Numbered from the stretch's first letter, positions 21,201-34,800 are shown. The stretch: DNA of 64,000 bases from Mycoplasma simbae ATCC 49888 (GCF_000702705.1 NZ_JNJG01000007.1:21109-85108), one strand, 5' to 3'. Notes: a model not told the origin generated them from the sequence alone. A program made the numbers and translations.

Positions 21201-24200
21201 GAAAATTTTGACTTTAACGCAAATATTAAAAACTGACTTGCAAATGAGCAAGCTAAATCAAACCTAAAACAAAATCTAACTAAACTAGCAATTAATATTA
21301 CAAAAAATACTCATTTTATTGAAATTATTGCTAATATTAGCAAAAAATACCACGATAGTCAATTCCCTAACACTAACAACGTAACCAAAGAGCAATTTGT
21401 AAATCTGTATTCAACACTGCTAGCAGATTTAGAAAACTTCAATAATGAAACAAATTTAATAAATGATTTAATTAATTTATTTGTTGATGAACTAGCAACC
21501 AATGGTACACAACTTGACTTAAATGCCCTAATTCAAAATATTTTAGCAACGCTAACTAAAGCAACCAACAGTGAAGAAAAAATCGTAAATATTGTTAAAT
21601 ACTTAGCAAAAAATAACATTTTAACTCAAAATAAAGAGCTTATCTCCACTTTAATTTCTAATGTTATTAGCTCTCCACAACACGCGGATAGTATTTACAA
21701 TAAACTTTACTCACTGTTGCCAACTAACATTCAAACATATGTAGCTAAAGACAAATTTTTGACCTTAGCTCAAAACACTTTTGCCAGCCAACAATTCAAA
21801 AATTTTGCCAATAACTTAATTGATTCATTAGCAAGCATTGAATACTCACAAATTCAAAACCAAAACACTATTTTTGACATTTTGAAAACATCTTTGCGTG
21901 GCCAAAACGTCAACAATTTAGTTAATTCAACAATTGATTTAGTTGTTGCTATTTTAAGCCAAGAATCATTTGTGCAAATTATTCAACAAAATCAGAAAAA
22001 TTTACCGGTTTTCATTCAAAATATCAATGTTGAAAGTCTGATAAATCTATCTAAAGATGCATTAAGATTTGAAGGTTTAAAACCTGTTTTAGCAAGCTTT
22101 ATCAATGATGCTATTTTCAATAATGAAACAACATTAGACAAGATACTTGACTTTGACTTTTTATTGAAAAAATGATTGCAAAATGAACAAAATGAACAAA
22201 ACTTAGCACAACAGGTACCTAAATTAATTATTAGTTTTAGCCAAAATCAAAACTTAATAGATGTTTTAGCCACATTAGCTCATGATCAATTGCAAAATTA
22301 TGGCGCACAAGCACAAAACATCACTAAAGATGAATTAAAACAACTAATTCAAGCGGTATTAACTCAAATTGAGCCAATCAATAACTCAACTCAGATTTTT
22401 AACACGCTTTCAGCTAAACTTGTTGAGCAAATTAAAATAAACGGAATTAGAGTTGATTTTGCATCCGTTTTTGCTAACTTAAATCAACAAATTTTTAGTC
22501 CACAAAACATAGAAGCAAACATATTAGCGCTATTTAAGCAACTGGTTCAAAGCAACTTATTAGGTAATAACAAAGATGTGTTAGCTAAATTAATTATTGC
22601 TTTTTCACCTTCACTAAAAGATTACGCATTGAATTCTAATTTCTTAGAAAAAGCTTTAGGTGAAAAAGCAATCCGTTTAATCAACCCAGAACACACAAAT
22701 GCAATCATCACTAAATTAATTAATGAACCTGAATATGCTCAATTGATTACAATCTTAATTGAATTGTTTACCACTCTACCGATTGAAAAAGTTAACGAGC
22801 TAAATAGCTTAAATGATTTAATAAAACTGCTTTTTGCTCAACTTGATCAATCAAATATTGGTTCACATTCAATAGCTTTATTGCAAAAAATATTGGATTA
22901 TGATGAAACTAGCCAAATCTACGAGCAAATCAAGCCTGAATTACCAGTAAAACTTAGATTTATTTCGCCTGAGCGTGTAAAATGAGTAATTAAAAACTTA
23001 CTAACTAACCAAAATCTACGTGAACTTGTAAAACATTTTATAGATTCAACAGTAATTGAACCTGATTTTGATTTAACAAAACTTAGAGACTTTAACTACA
23101 TCGTCCAAAAATGATTAGAATCAGATTCAAAACGTGAATTTGTGGCTTCAAAAACTAAGGCTATTATTCAAGCATTGATTCAGCAACCTGATTTTGCTGA
23201 TATAGTGGCACAATTTGCCTACAATGAATTAAAAGAAGTTAAACATTTAGCAAATAATATTAATGAAGAAGAATTTAAAAACCTAGTTAAAATTGCAATC
23301 AATAGTCTATCTAACCTTGAAAATGATCACCATTTCATTTCAACTTTAATTGACCAAACATTGGCTAATTTAAGTCAAGAAGGTACCAACGTTGACTTTA
23401 GCAAAATATTGCAAAGCGTTGTAAATTCAGTATTTTCATCACAAAACATTGAACAAAGTATTGTTAAAATCATTAAACTAAGCCTAAAATCACCAAATGT
23501 ACAACAAAGCAAAAATGTCTTACAACAACTTGTTAAAAATACAGTTAGCTTCCAGCCATTTGTGCAATTTTTAGCACAAAAAACATTTAGTTTATTAGAA
23601 TCTAAAGTTTCGCAAACATTTACTCAACAAATTTGACAACAAGCCTTAAATGCAGCTTTAACAAGTGAAAATCTAGCACACATTACACAAAATCTTTTTG
23701 AGGCATTATTTGCCATCACATCTGAAAATTTAGATAATATCAACACTGGTCTAGATTTAGGTGCACAAGCGTGAAAAGTAGCTAATAAAGACCAAATATT
23801 GAGTGATTTAAGTCAAATTTTAATTCATTTTATTGACAGCGAACAAGCTAACACAATACTAAACGAAGTTGCATTAATTATCTTTACAAATCCAACCAGC
23901 GAGCAATTGCAAGCGTTAAAAAATAGCTTCAAAGCAATTATCCAACAAGAAAACTTTAAACCGTTATTGACCAATTTCATTGATAATGCTTTATTAACAC
24001 AGGGAAGTCAAAACTCTGATTTTACTGACTTTAATATCATTATCAAGCGTTGGTTCAATTCTCAAGAAAACAAACAACAAATAATAACAAAATTAAGCAC
24101 TCTTGTACAATCATTGCTATCTGATTCATCAATAAAAGAGCTATTAGCATATTTGTTATTCCCTAGTTTACAATCCGAATCAATTACAATTGAAAAAGTA

Positions 24201-27200
24201 AAATCATTCGTCAATGATGTAGCTCAAAAGTTAATTAATTTAGAAACATCTACTCAACTTATTCAAAAAACTGCGACCACATTTGTTGATGAATTAGCAC
24301 TAAATGGTAAAAATATTGATTTATCAAGTGCGATATTTACATTATTAAAATCACTATTTACGCAAGGAAATAGCACTATTGCATTTAACATTGTCAAAGA
24401 AACACTAAAAGATGATTTTGCTAAAAAACATGTTGATATACTGAAATTTTCAATCAATAAACTGTTAATTTACGCTAAAGATACTGATGCTGTGTGAACA
24501 AGCATTTACGAATTAATGGGTGTTAACGCCAAAAATACTTTAACATTGGAACAATTTAGCTCATTAAACAAAAAAGTTTTAGCAAGCCAAGAATTTTCAG
24601 GCTTTGTGGACAAAGTCATCCAATTATTAACACAAATCAACACCACAAACATAGATACAGCAACCAATATTTTCGAACTAGTTAAATTAGTGTTCAAAGA
24701 CAACGTGAACACCGAATTGATTCAAGCAATTTCAAATGTGGCAAAATTTGTTCTTCAGCAACAAGAATTTGATCCAGTTATCACTAAATTAATTACAAAA
24801 TTGCCAACCTCACTCCAAGAAATTGAATTAAATTCAGTAAAAAATCTGTTTAATTTTGCCTTAGATAATCAAAACTTTAAAACGTTATTGACTGATTTTA
24901 TAAATAAAGGTTTATTTAATGAGCAAACTACAACTGAAAATATTTCGGATTTTGCTAGTCTAATTCAACGTTGATTTAACCAAAATCAAAGTCTAGACAA
25001 TATTAAAGAAAATATCAAGAATTTATTTGTTGAACTTTCAACCAATCCCGATTTTGCGACACTGGTAGCAACAATCGGATTTGCTCAATTGAAGAGCAAT
25101 AATTTAGCAACAAATATTACTTTTGAGGAATTCAAGCCATTGGTAGTCAGTGCATTAGCTAATTTATCGCACTGAGAAAACAACACCAACTTGCTTTCGC
25201 AAACAATAAATACTTTTATTGATAAATTTGTTGAACAAGGCACAAGTATTGACTTAGTTGCTTTAGCTAACTCAATAGCTACCACAGTATTTACAGGCGA
25301 AAATGCAGAACGTAATATAGTCGGAGTTTTAAAAGTTTTAGCAAACGCAGAATTATTGCAAACACATAAAGAAGTATTGATCAAACTATTGAAAAACACA
25401 ATAGAATGAGCAAATACCAATGTAAATATTGCGCAAAGTATTTATTCAGTTTTAGATGAAAAAACCAAAACTGAAATCTCTAAATACATGAGTGTAGATG
25501 AGTTTAAAGTTGTAATTAATGACACACTAGCTCAATCTTCAACAGAAATAGCTGCTTTAATTGAAGAATTAATGAACATAGCTATTGCAAACTCTCAAAG
25601 CATTGACGCAGCAACCACAGCTTTAGATTTAGTAAATGTGATTTTAAAATCTGAGCAAAATGAACAAGTTATAGCAACTAATTTAGAAACTATTTTATTA
25701 AGAGCTCTAAAACATGAAAAAATATTCAACTTGCTAAACGGATTATGAAAACAACACATAAGTCCATATGGAGTTAACACTGAAAGTGCTGAAAACGTCA
25801 AATTTGCTCGAGATCTGTTCGAAGAAATTCCTGAGTTAATGCACTCTCTAGGAGTAGTTCCTTCAATTATTAAAGCGGTTAAAGTTACAGCCACTGAACA
25901 CAATACTTTAACTGAATTTGGGGCTAACTTTACACAAAAATTACTGAAAACTTTTGATTTAACTAACTATAAACACATCCAAATTCTGTTGCGTTCAAAA
26001 ACTTTAGCAGCTAATAAAGATACACTTAAAGCAATTATTTTAAAAATTGTAGAAAGCATTACCACTCAAGATGAGCAATTGCTAAAATTTGCACAAGACT
26101 TTGGCTTAACTAGCGGATTAATTGGTGCAGGTTTAACTGAAAAAGATGCACATGATACAGTTTTAAAAACATTTAAATCTGATGAGCTAAAACAAGTTTT
26201 AACAACGTTTTTAGACGAAATATTCCAAAATAGCGAAGAATATGCAAGATTAACTTCTTGGCCAGATGCTTTAGTTAAGTTCTTTAATTCAACCAATGCG
26301 GATGTAATCAAGCGTTCATTGAAAAGCTGAATTAAAAAATCAATTACTGAGCAAAATAATTTAACTTACGCATTAGGTAAAATTTTAGCCAACACAATGC
26401 GTAAAGGTAAAATTGCACTGCCAAATGAAGAAGATATCAAAGTACAAAAATTCATTGATTCGTTCGCAAAACAAGCAGTAAATACTCAGATTTTAGACAA
26501 TATTGTTGATGAATTATTCAACACACTTAAATCAATTAATCGCTATCCATTAAGCGAATTATCAACCAAATTACAAGAAGCATTTAAAAAAGGCGCCCTT
26601 AAATTTATTAGTGCTGATGATGGCACAATAATGCTAGGTAAAATCTTCGACAACATGAATGTATTTTCACAAATTCTAAGCAATATTGATGGTGCAGCCT
26701 ATGTTGATTTTGTAAACTTAATTTTTAAATACTCACCAAAAAGCTTCAATGAAGGAATTTATGGCATCATGTTTGCTAAAAAAGGATCTGGAGGCAACGG
26801 TGGCACTAAATTCAACGCAACTAGCGGTTTTGGTGGAATACTTAAAGGAAAAGTGTCACAATTTATCAAGATTTTTGTTGAGCCAATGGTTAAACAATTC
26901 TACAAAGAATTGACAGATAAATCAGGCACATACAATTCTATTAATGAGCTAAAACAAAACTCAGCTGGCTATCAAAGTTTATGACGCTTTTATGCTTTTA
27001 TTGCCCAAATCATGTATGAAAATACACCTTCGGGACTATTTTGAAACGCAACAAACACAACTTCAGAAGCAATGATTATGGATGCCTACATGCAATCCTT
27101 CAGATCGCAAGCTGGTCAATATCCAGACTTAACTAACAAATATAGTGGAGACAAATTAGAGTGAATTGGGTTGCAACGTAACAAACAGCCATTAAATTAC

Positions 27201-27413
27201 TATATTTCAGGGTTGCAAATTATTACATGAGGTTGAAGCAAATATAATTCACGCGCTAACGGTCTAAGAGATTATTTCTATGGTCGTGACCACACACTAG
27301 CGTATATTTATTGAGGCGATAGCCCTGATAAAAAATACAATTCAAGTAAAAAACTTAAAGAAGTGTTGCTTGATGATATGATTAAAGGATATCAACCTGT
27401 GGATACCAAATAA
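18297..27413 (+). CDS. Giant exported SGNH/GDSL hydrolase with ~313-residue tandem modules
   Basis: 3038 residues in one frame; more than a dozen TGA codons are Trp. A hydrophobic N-terminal segment (residues ~7-30) serves as signal or membrane anchor. Residues ~95-370 are an SGNH esterase/lipase domain: block I ALGDSITAG (Ser103), block III LGANDF (Asn213), block V DIHPG (Asp356, His358). All catalytic positions are present, so an extracellular esterase or lipase is likely. About 2000 residues of helical repeats follow, then a distinct Gly- and Trp-rich C-terminal domain (from ~2830). AAAGGA precedes the ATG, and a TATAAT at 18262-18267 lies upstream. It is monocistronic. The repeat region may form a long extracellular stalk or ring; its function is unknown. 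Confidence 0.88.
20274..25900 (+). repeat. Tandem protein modules of ~313 residues inside the giant hydrolase gene
   Basis: A conserved Trp within a (D/E)F-x(2-6)-K-W-(L/F) motif occurs at 20274, 21234, 22173, 23112, 24051 and 24972, i.e. at intervals of 960, 939, 939, 939 and 921 bases. A second landmark, the Asn of an F-(S/T)-x-x-N-x-E-x-x-I-(L/V) motif, occurs at 20628, 21567, 22506, 23445, 24369 and 25302, with intervals of 939, 939, 939, 924 and 933. The modules are diverged at DNA level. The last is the most divergent and lacks a following Trp landmark. The outer limits are approximate. Confidence 0.85.
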
Positions 27414-27462
27414 AGTTTTGAAAATTTATGGTAAAATAGGTTAAAACTTATTAGGAGGCTTT

Positions 27463-27693
27463 ATGGGATTAACAGGATGAGTACTAACATGTATTTTCGT
27501 ATCCATAACAATGGGACTAATTGGTGGTTTAATTGGCTTTTTTATCGCAAGATCTAAAATTCAAAAACAATTAAAAGAAAATCCTCCAATTACCGAAAAA
27601 ATGATTAGAGCTATGTATTCACAAATGGGTAAAAAACCTTCAGAATCACAAGTTCGTGCAGTTATGCGTTCAATTGAAAACGCTAAAAAATAA
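27463..27693 (+). CDS. YneF family (UPF0154) membrane protein
   Basis: 76 residues: one N-terminal membrane helix rich in Gly (MGLIGGLIGFFIARS), then a basic cytosolic part with the family motif NPPITEKMIRAMYSQMGKKPSESQVRAVM. UPF0154/YneF proteins are widespread in Firmicutes and Mollicutes with no settled function. The start at 27463 follows AGGAGG; TGA at 27478 is Trp. An extended -10 (TGG-TAAAAT) ends at 27437, and a hairpin terminator follows the gene. Confidence 0.9.
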
Positions 27694-27695
27694 TG

Positions 27696-27722
27696 AAAAA
27701 CGCATTTATTTGCGTTTTTTTG
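27696..27722 (+). terminator. Terminator of the YneF-like gene
   Basis: AAAAACGCA, a six-base loop, TGCGTTTTTTT. Confidence 0.88.
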
Positions 27723-27860
27723 TTCATTTTCAAGTCTATTTACTTATTTTGCTAATTTGCCAAATAATATATAATCATATTGATTAACATATACCTTATT
27801 TTTTGACTAATAATCATTTTTTTCATGCTATATAAAGCATTAATAATAATCGGAGTAATA

Positions 27861-29933
27861 ATGAGAAAAAAACTTAATTTATTCCTACTTTCATCATCAA
27901 TTTTAGCACCTACAGCATTTATAGCTTCAGCGTGCACAAGCACTAAAGATGAAACAGGAACACCTGGAGGCCAAGTAAAACCTCCTTCTAATGGTGGCAG
28001 TGATAAACCTACCCCACCATCTGGTCCAGTTACACCAGCACCAGAAACAAGAACTTACACACTTAATAGCGTTGGTAGTGAAATGAACGCTGATGAAGTT
28101 GAAGCAAGACTTGAAAAACTTAAAGAACAACATAAATCTAACACTGAAATTTGAGCTTATATCAACCAATTTTTAACTCAACCAGTCGACGCAACCAAAG
28201 CTACATACCTTTCAGCTGAAGTTGAGGGCAGAAGCTTAAAAGTTAAATTCAATAACGCACAAGGCGTTGAATCAAGCTTTGTACTAAACGGCTTTGAAGC
28301 TTATGTGGCTCAAGAAGGCGAAACAGGCAAAATTGAGCGTGGTAGAGTTCAAATTGGAGATATCAGCATCAACACAATAATTGCAAGAAATGCACAAAAA
28401 ATTGGTGCGATCAAATTCCAAGAACTATTCACCCAAGAATTTGACCGCGTTAATGGCGATGGCTCAAAATTATTAAAATGAGCTAAAGATAACCAATACT
28501 TAGATATTGAAGGGGAATTTGGCGAAAATTCACAATGAATTTACACATTCCACCGCAACTCACACAACCATGGTGATGGTAATTTCCACGCATATATTTC
28601 CGCGGAGAAAAAAGATACCGGTAGAGTTTACCGTGGTTTTGATGCCGAAGGACATCCAGGTTTTACTTTATATGGTTGAAACCGTATTGCTTTAATTGAA
28701 AATATTCACATTTACAAACACAATGTTGTAAATGAAGCTGGTAGAAAAATCAAAGCAAGCGACTTTATCACTGAATTAAAAGAAGCGGCTGATATTACCG
28801 CAAAATTAAACGTGATTAAAAAATATTCATCACAAGATTTTGAAGCTTTCACATCAGGTAATAACTCTCAAATTGATTATGAAATTACACCTGTTGAAAA
28901 AGCAGATGAATTAAACCAAGTAATTGTTAAAATTAAAGTTAAAGGTAAAGGTGCAACTGAATATACAGAAGCCAACACACACGATATTGTATTTAACAGA
29001 TTCTACACAGATGTTCAAATTGGTGAATTAAGATTGAACACATCTCAATACACAAATGGCAAAGTTAGTGCAGAAGAAATTAAAACATGACTAACTTCAG
29101 CTTCTTCAGGCGCACACCCAACACTAGCTGAAAAACAAGCATTTAGTTACACATTCACTAACGTTACTCAAGAATCTGAAGTGGAAGCTAAAATTAGTGA
29201 ATTAAGAGAATCAGAAGACGAAAGTAATAGTGAATCTACAATCGAGGGCTTAAAAGAATTAATTTTAAACTACGATATTGAAGATAATGCAGACAATTTA
29301 TACACAGCAGAGCAAGTTGAATATGCTAAATCATTGAATGATGTGTATAGAAGAGGACAATTAACACCTGGAAAACTTACTCAAGCAGTTAATGCTGTAA
29401 CAGCCGCAACTACACTTGACGATAAAAAACAAAAACTTCAAGAATTAAGTACATTAATTCAAGAATCAAGAAAAAAACTAATTGAAATTGTTGTTGAAGG
29501 TCGTTTGAAAAAAGCAAATGAAAGAATTGCTCAATACACAAGTTCAAATATTGCACACGAAAACCTTAAATCATACGTTGCAAGAGCTCAAGAAGTAAAA
29601 AATGGAACATTTAAGCTAGAAACAGTTGCAGATGTTTTAACTGCTATTGACACTGAATTAGAAGATTTCCTATACGGTGATGCAAATTCAATTTCGTTTG
29701 CTGATTTGAAAAACACACTAACTCAACGTGTTGGCTTCAGCTTTAGCGGTGAAGAAACACCAGCATACACATATGAGTTTTTAAGCAACACAGTAGCAGT
29801 AAAACAACACACATACACAATTAAATCTGAAACAATTAAGGATTATGTAACACTTTCACTAACTGTTAAAGTTACAAAAGTAGCGGATAACACTTCGCAA
29901 AACATTACATTTAACTTAATTTTGGCAGAATAA
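27861..29933 (+). CDS. Surface lipoprotein, 690 residues, with a His-rich segment
   Basis: Signal peptide and lipobox (FIASAC, Cys25), then a Pro/Gly/Thr-rich spacer (residues ~30-65), mixed alpha/beta segments and a long charged helical region (~440-590). Residues ~230-242 hold HRNSHNHGDGNFH, a possible metal-binding cluster. The family is not recognised. In-frame TGA codons are Trp. The start at 27861 follows GGAG; an earlier in-frame ATG at 27825 would put residues before a normal signal peptide and is rejected. TTGACT (27803-27808) and TGC-TATATA (27829-27834) form a probable promoter. The next lipoprotein gene follows after 16 bases in the same transcript. Confidence 0.85.
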
Positions 29934-29949
29934 ATATTTAGGAGGGAAA

Positions 29950-30939
29950 ATGAAATTTAGATTATATTTAGGCACTGTTGGCACAATTGTTCCCTTTGCT
30001 TTAGCAGTAGCTTCATGCAATAATGATTCAAAAACCCCTCAAAAAGAAGAAAATAAGCTAACAGGCGACAATAAAACTATTAATGATTTATGAGCTAAGT
30101 TTAATGCTCAACTTGACATAATCAAAAATGGATTTGGGCAAAAAGATGCACAATTTTATTCAATAAACACAAATTTTGCAAAATTTGCCAAAGATTTTGA
30201 AGCAATTAACCACGACAATGAAGGCACAGTATTTAACTTGATTAAAAAGGTAACTAACTTAAGTCATTCTGGTGCTTATCAGTTAAATCAACAAGATTAT
30301 GAATCCTGAGATCAAGACAGCATAAACATATACAATAATTGACTAGCTTCAAAAGAAGGTTCGAAATTATTTTTAGCTTCACGCTCAATCATTGATGATG
30401 CTAAAATCCAAATTTCTTCTGCCTTACGTCGTCTAAATGCGAAAAATAATTCAAATGCCTTTGTAACCTTTGATTATTATTTAAAGGAACAAGGCAACAA
30501 ACAATATAAAGATGAAGAGATAAATAGACTTGTTAAACAAGTTGAATTGTTTATAGATGATTATATTTACAATGATGTTAAATACCAAAGTGATTTAGCA
30601 GATTCTCTAGATAATGAACATAACCATAGTGGCGATTTACACTCGCACTCTCACTCGCACGCATTAGTCAATATCACCCTGAATTCGATTCGTCAAAACC
30701 AAGATTTTATTAAGCGGTTTGAAAAGGTGTTAGCCTTAAAAGAAAAAATAGCAACTTTAAGTAATATCCAAAAACGTGATTACTATTTAAACGAGTTTTA
30801 CAGCCATATCAATTTAGATTTAGCAGCTATTAAAGAACAAATGCAAAAAGCCAGTGATGAGTTAATTAATTGAAGAACTCAATCGACTAAATTATTAGAG
30901 ATTCTAAACCAAATCAAATTAGTAATAAACCCACAATAA
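29950..30939 (+). CDS. Surface lipoprotein, 329 residues, with a His-Ser repeat
   Basis: Signal peptide and lipobox (AVASC, Cys23), followed by an all-helical mature protein. The central segment HNHSGDLHSHSHSHA (around 30620-30662) resembles the His-rich loops of bacterial metal-binding lipoproteins and permease-like proteins. The rest of the protein does not show a recognised solute-binding fold. GGAGGG precedes the ATG. It is second in an operon with the preceding His-rich lipoprotein and ends in a strong terminator. A role in binding zinc or another transition metal at the cell surface is inference. Confidence 0.83.
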
Positions 30940-30961
30940 AAACCCGACGGGGTTTTTATTT
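30938..30961 (+). terminator. Terminator of the lipoprotein pair
   Basis: AAAAACCC-GAC-GGGGTTTTT followed by more T, overlapping the stop codon. Confidence 0.87.
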
Positions 30962-30993
30962 TACTTATATACTCATTTTACAGTGTTTTTGGA

Positions 30994-31020
30994 CAAAAAA
31001 TCACGCTTTTATAGCGTGAT
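30994..31020 (-). terminator. Terminator of the 196-residue lipoprotein gene
   Basis: ATCACGCT (31000-31007) pairs with AGCGTGAT (31013-31020); a T-run follows on the minus strand. Confidence 0.87.
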
Positions 31021-31028
31021 AAAACATT

Positions 31029-31619
31029 TTATTGTGGTAAAACAGCAGGGAAAATATCTTTGTTTGATTTAATATGATCTCTATTAAATACGATTACTTC
31101 TGAACCATCTTTTTTGTAGAAAACAAATGTGTATGCCTTTCCATTTTCTAAACTTTGATCTCCTGTAAAGCTTCATCTTAATGGATATGAATCTTGAGGA
31201 TTAGCAATTGTGGTTGCGGTTTTAATCACAACAGGATCAACTAATGAGTTGTCAGTTGATGATTTAACTTCTGTTGCAAACGCAACTCATTCACCTGTTG
31301 CTCCTTTAACTGGTGAAAGGTGCAATTTAATATTGAAAACGCCATCTTTATCTAGATTATTGTCTCTAGTTTGTGCTGGATATAAAAGTGTTCTAACTTT
31401 AACTTCTCCACTAAAAGCAGCAATGCCGTGTTGAGTAAAGTCAATATCGTAGTTTCTTTTAACAGTTTTAGACCCTTCTTTATCCATTTCTTTTCTTGTT
31501 TCTTTATCAACAATTGGGTGATTTGGGTCTGTTATTTTAAAGCATGAAACCGCCAAAGAAACTGGTGCTAGTGCCGTCATTGGCAATAGTGAATATTTAA
31601 ATATTTTTTTGATTTGCAT
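31029..31619 (-). CDS. Small lipoprotein, 196 residues
   Basis: Signal peptide with lipobox (LAVSC, Cys26), then a short, mostly beta-strand mature domain without recognised family. The residue preceding VAFATEV is Trp from TGA (31287). Two in-frame ATGs exist. The one at 31631 overlaps the GGAGG ribosome-binding site of the one at 31619, so 31619 is chosen. A TATAAT -10 lies at plus-strand 31658-31663. It is monocistronic, with terminators on both sides shared with no neighbour, and lies just before the protease island. It may be a surface antigen. Confidence 0.8.
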
Positions 31620-31796
31620 ATGTACCTCCATAATTGGTTATATTCAGTAATGTAAACATTATAATTATAAAAAGTTATTTTTTAAACAAAAAAATATTAA
31701 AATATTAACTTTTTTAAGTTTTGCTTGAAATTAATATTTCATTAATAACTTTTAGTTAATTCAATACCTAAACAGCTTGTATTAAAAAATATTTTA

Positions 31797-31824
31797 AAAT
31801 AGCGATTCAAGTGATCGCTATTTT
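31797..31824 (-). terminator. Terminator of protease gene A
   Basis: AAAATAGCGAT and ATCGCTATTTT form an 11-bp stem with a six-base loop directly after the stop; minus strand. Confidence 0.88.
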
Positions 31825-31826
31825 AA

Positions 31827-34800
31827 CTATTTATCGATTGGTTTAACAAATTGGTTAAAAATGTTCGTTAAAGGGTATTTATCTGGATAAAGTCTATGTA
31901 ATTGTTCAACTTTGTAGGCGAAAGAAGCATCATTATAATCGCCTAATTCACCTAAAAAATTGATTCTTTGAGTATTTAGAATATTTCCACCCGAAAATAA
32001 GCCTGCCCCTAAAGCGTGAATTCCATAAATATTTCCTTCATCGTCAAAAATTCCAGTTCCTGAAGATCCGCTTGCTAAATTGAATGTTGAGCCGGCTCTA
32101 ACATCTTTAAAAATCCTCATTACCCTATATTCATCGGCAAGTCCTTTGTTAAACTCTGAGCCCTCGCTTTTAATCCAAGGCATATAATTAAATCTTACTT
32201 GCGCATTTTTCTTACCTGCATGGTATGGAAAACTTGAGGCATATAAACTCACAAATTGCTGATTTTTTATATATCTACCTTTATTTGAAACTTTATTATG
32301 CTTAATATGCATTCATTTTTCAACATGTTTAGATATTTTAAATTTACGAAGTTGTTCACCAAACAAAGTAGATTCATTACTTTTATTAGCGTTGTAAAAA
32401 TCAACAAATCACTTAATATTCATAATATTGATTTGAATATCAGCGCCAGAACGTAAATTAGAGTTTGCGCCAGTAACACTAGTTCCATCAATTTTTTTAT
32501 TACCAACACCTTCTCAGAATAATTGATTATCGACTCTAAATTCATGATCTTTAGACACAGTTAAACTGTTGTCTTCCCTTGAAATGTGATCAAGAGGCGT
32601 GTGCACGTTTTCGTTAGTAAAAACTGGCACGTGTCTATTAGTTGCTACATAAAATCTATAATCTTTATCATTATAAGGATCAACTTTTGCAACCATTCAC
32701 ATCGTTCCTTTTCTACTTCCTATTCCTCTTGCTAAAGCTGAATTCATAGCTTCATCGTTATAAAGAGGATTATTAGGTTCGGTAGTTCTTCATTCTATGG
32801 CATCAAATTGAATTTGCTCTTCAATATTAATTGGTTTAAAATCTGTTTTTTTATCAAATAAAAAGCCTGAAATTTTTAGGTAATTATTTTTAGGTAACTC
32901 TTCATTTACGTAGCTAAAACGAGTTGAATTTGACTCATCAATGTACATGATTGACGTATAATTTAGTGCTTTTTCAATAAAAATTGAAGGTTTTTGCGAA
33001 TAATCATGTAAATATATATCTTTATTTATTTGTGCGTTAATGTCTCTAGTTTTAAGCTCAATAACCAATTCATTGGTTGAATAATCTAACCAAACCTTAG
33101 CCTTAAGCATTTGATTCATAATGTTTTCAAGTTCTAAATCACTTAAACTAGCACTTAACGAACGATTATTGTTAAAACTAAAGTAAATATCACGGTATAA
33201 ACCTTCTCAATTTCGCACAAAATCTATTTTGATATTGTCTAAAACATTATTATTTTTAACTAACTCGTTATACGAAAAGCTTATAGCGTATGAGTTTTGA
33301 TTATGAGATCAATAACTTAAATTGATATTTGTAGGCGAGCCGAAGAAATTAAAATTAATGATTGCGTCTTTACTTTGATCAAGGTTTTTAAAATTATTCA
33401 ATTTTTTACGCATTGTAAATGTAGTTTTATCAGTAGATTCTGCAAATTCTTTTTGTGCATAATTTTCTACAATCGTTGCAAAATTATAGTTTTTATTACC
33501 CAAATTAAACTTGGTTGTGCCAAATTTGGCACGCTGCAATTTATTATTATATTCACCCTCTTGCATTACCCAATAGTATTTTTGAGTTTCATAAAGATAA
33601 AATTTATTTAAATTTAAATAGTTTTCACGTGTAAATGCAATATCATGATCATTGAAAGGAAGCTCGCTTAGCTCACCTGCTTGTTGCATGTTTAAAAATT
33701 CGTCAAACGTAATGTTTGTTCCCTCAATTGTTTGATTATTTAACGAGTTTGAAAATGCATTAATAAAACCTGAATTATTTGTGTGAATTTGTTCGTAAAG
33801 TACGTTTAACCCTAATTTAGCCGTATTAGCTAAATCTAGACTTTTATACACTTGTAAATTATGTTTATTAACTATATCTATTGAACGTAATTCTCATTCA
33901 ATTCCTTGAGTTAGGTTATTAAATTCAAAAGTTTTAAGCTCGTCAAAATTTAAATATACAAATTTATTATTTTCAAGTCTTTGTTCTTTAGGCTCTCAAT
34001 CGTATCCTTGCCCATGGTAGTAATTTCTCTCTGTATCAGCTTGTGAAGGTAGATTTTTTTGGAATTTATCAACAAAACTAAGTTTAATATATTTGTTTTT
34101 TAGTTTTTTAACATCCTCATTGCTATCTATATGAAGATTAATTGAGCCAATAAAAGTATTATAAGAATTAGCTTTTTTGGCAAACTGCACTTTAGATACT
34201 CTTGCATTTAGATTGTTGTTTAAGCGCAACTTAATTCCTTCGCGTAAATTTAGTTTTTTACCTTTTGTTATATTAAACACTGATGTAAGTACATAGGTGT
34301 CAAAACCTTTATCCAAATTGTCTGCATTTGTTCGGATTGTTCCATTGCTTGCCAGCGATTTAAACGTGAAGTCAGCGTTATAATAATTTACTTCAGGTTT
34401 AAGTGTAAAAACGTATTCGTCATCGTTTATATTTGATCCATTTAGAACAAGCTGATCACCATCTAATGAAATACTATTGACCTGGTCATAAGTTGTAGAA
34501 TTTGAATTTAATACTGAATTTATAACCACATTCGCAACAATATTTTGAGAATTATATGTAATATTGGTCACATTATCATGTTGAGCTGCACTAACTTTAG
34601 ATAGCAATACTTTTGAATTACCATCGTAATTAAGTTTGTATGTTAAAGCTCCATATTCAAACGTGAACAACTTGTTTTTTTCTTTTGGAATAGAATTAAA
34701 TTCAAAAAGGAGATATTGCTCATTATTTAAAAATGTTTTTTTGATATTGCTTATTTGCAATCCTTTTTCATTGTTTAAAATTGCTTTTTGTGCTTCAAAA

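Noticed and set aside
20274..25900. Repeats of the giant hydrolase as a CRISPR array or recent DNA duplication
   Set aside because: Periodicity is at protein level with low DNA identity, inside one open frame; there are no short direct repeats with spacers.
27861..29933. First lipoprotein as an Ig-blocking (MIB) protein
   Set aside because: It is near the protease island, but I see no MIB-like sequence features, and it is in a separate operon upstream.
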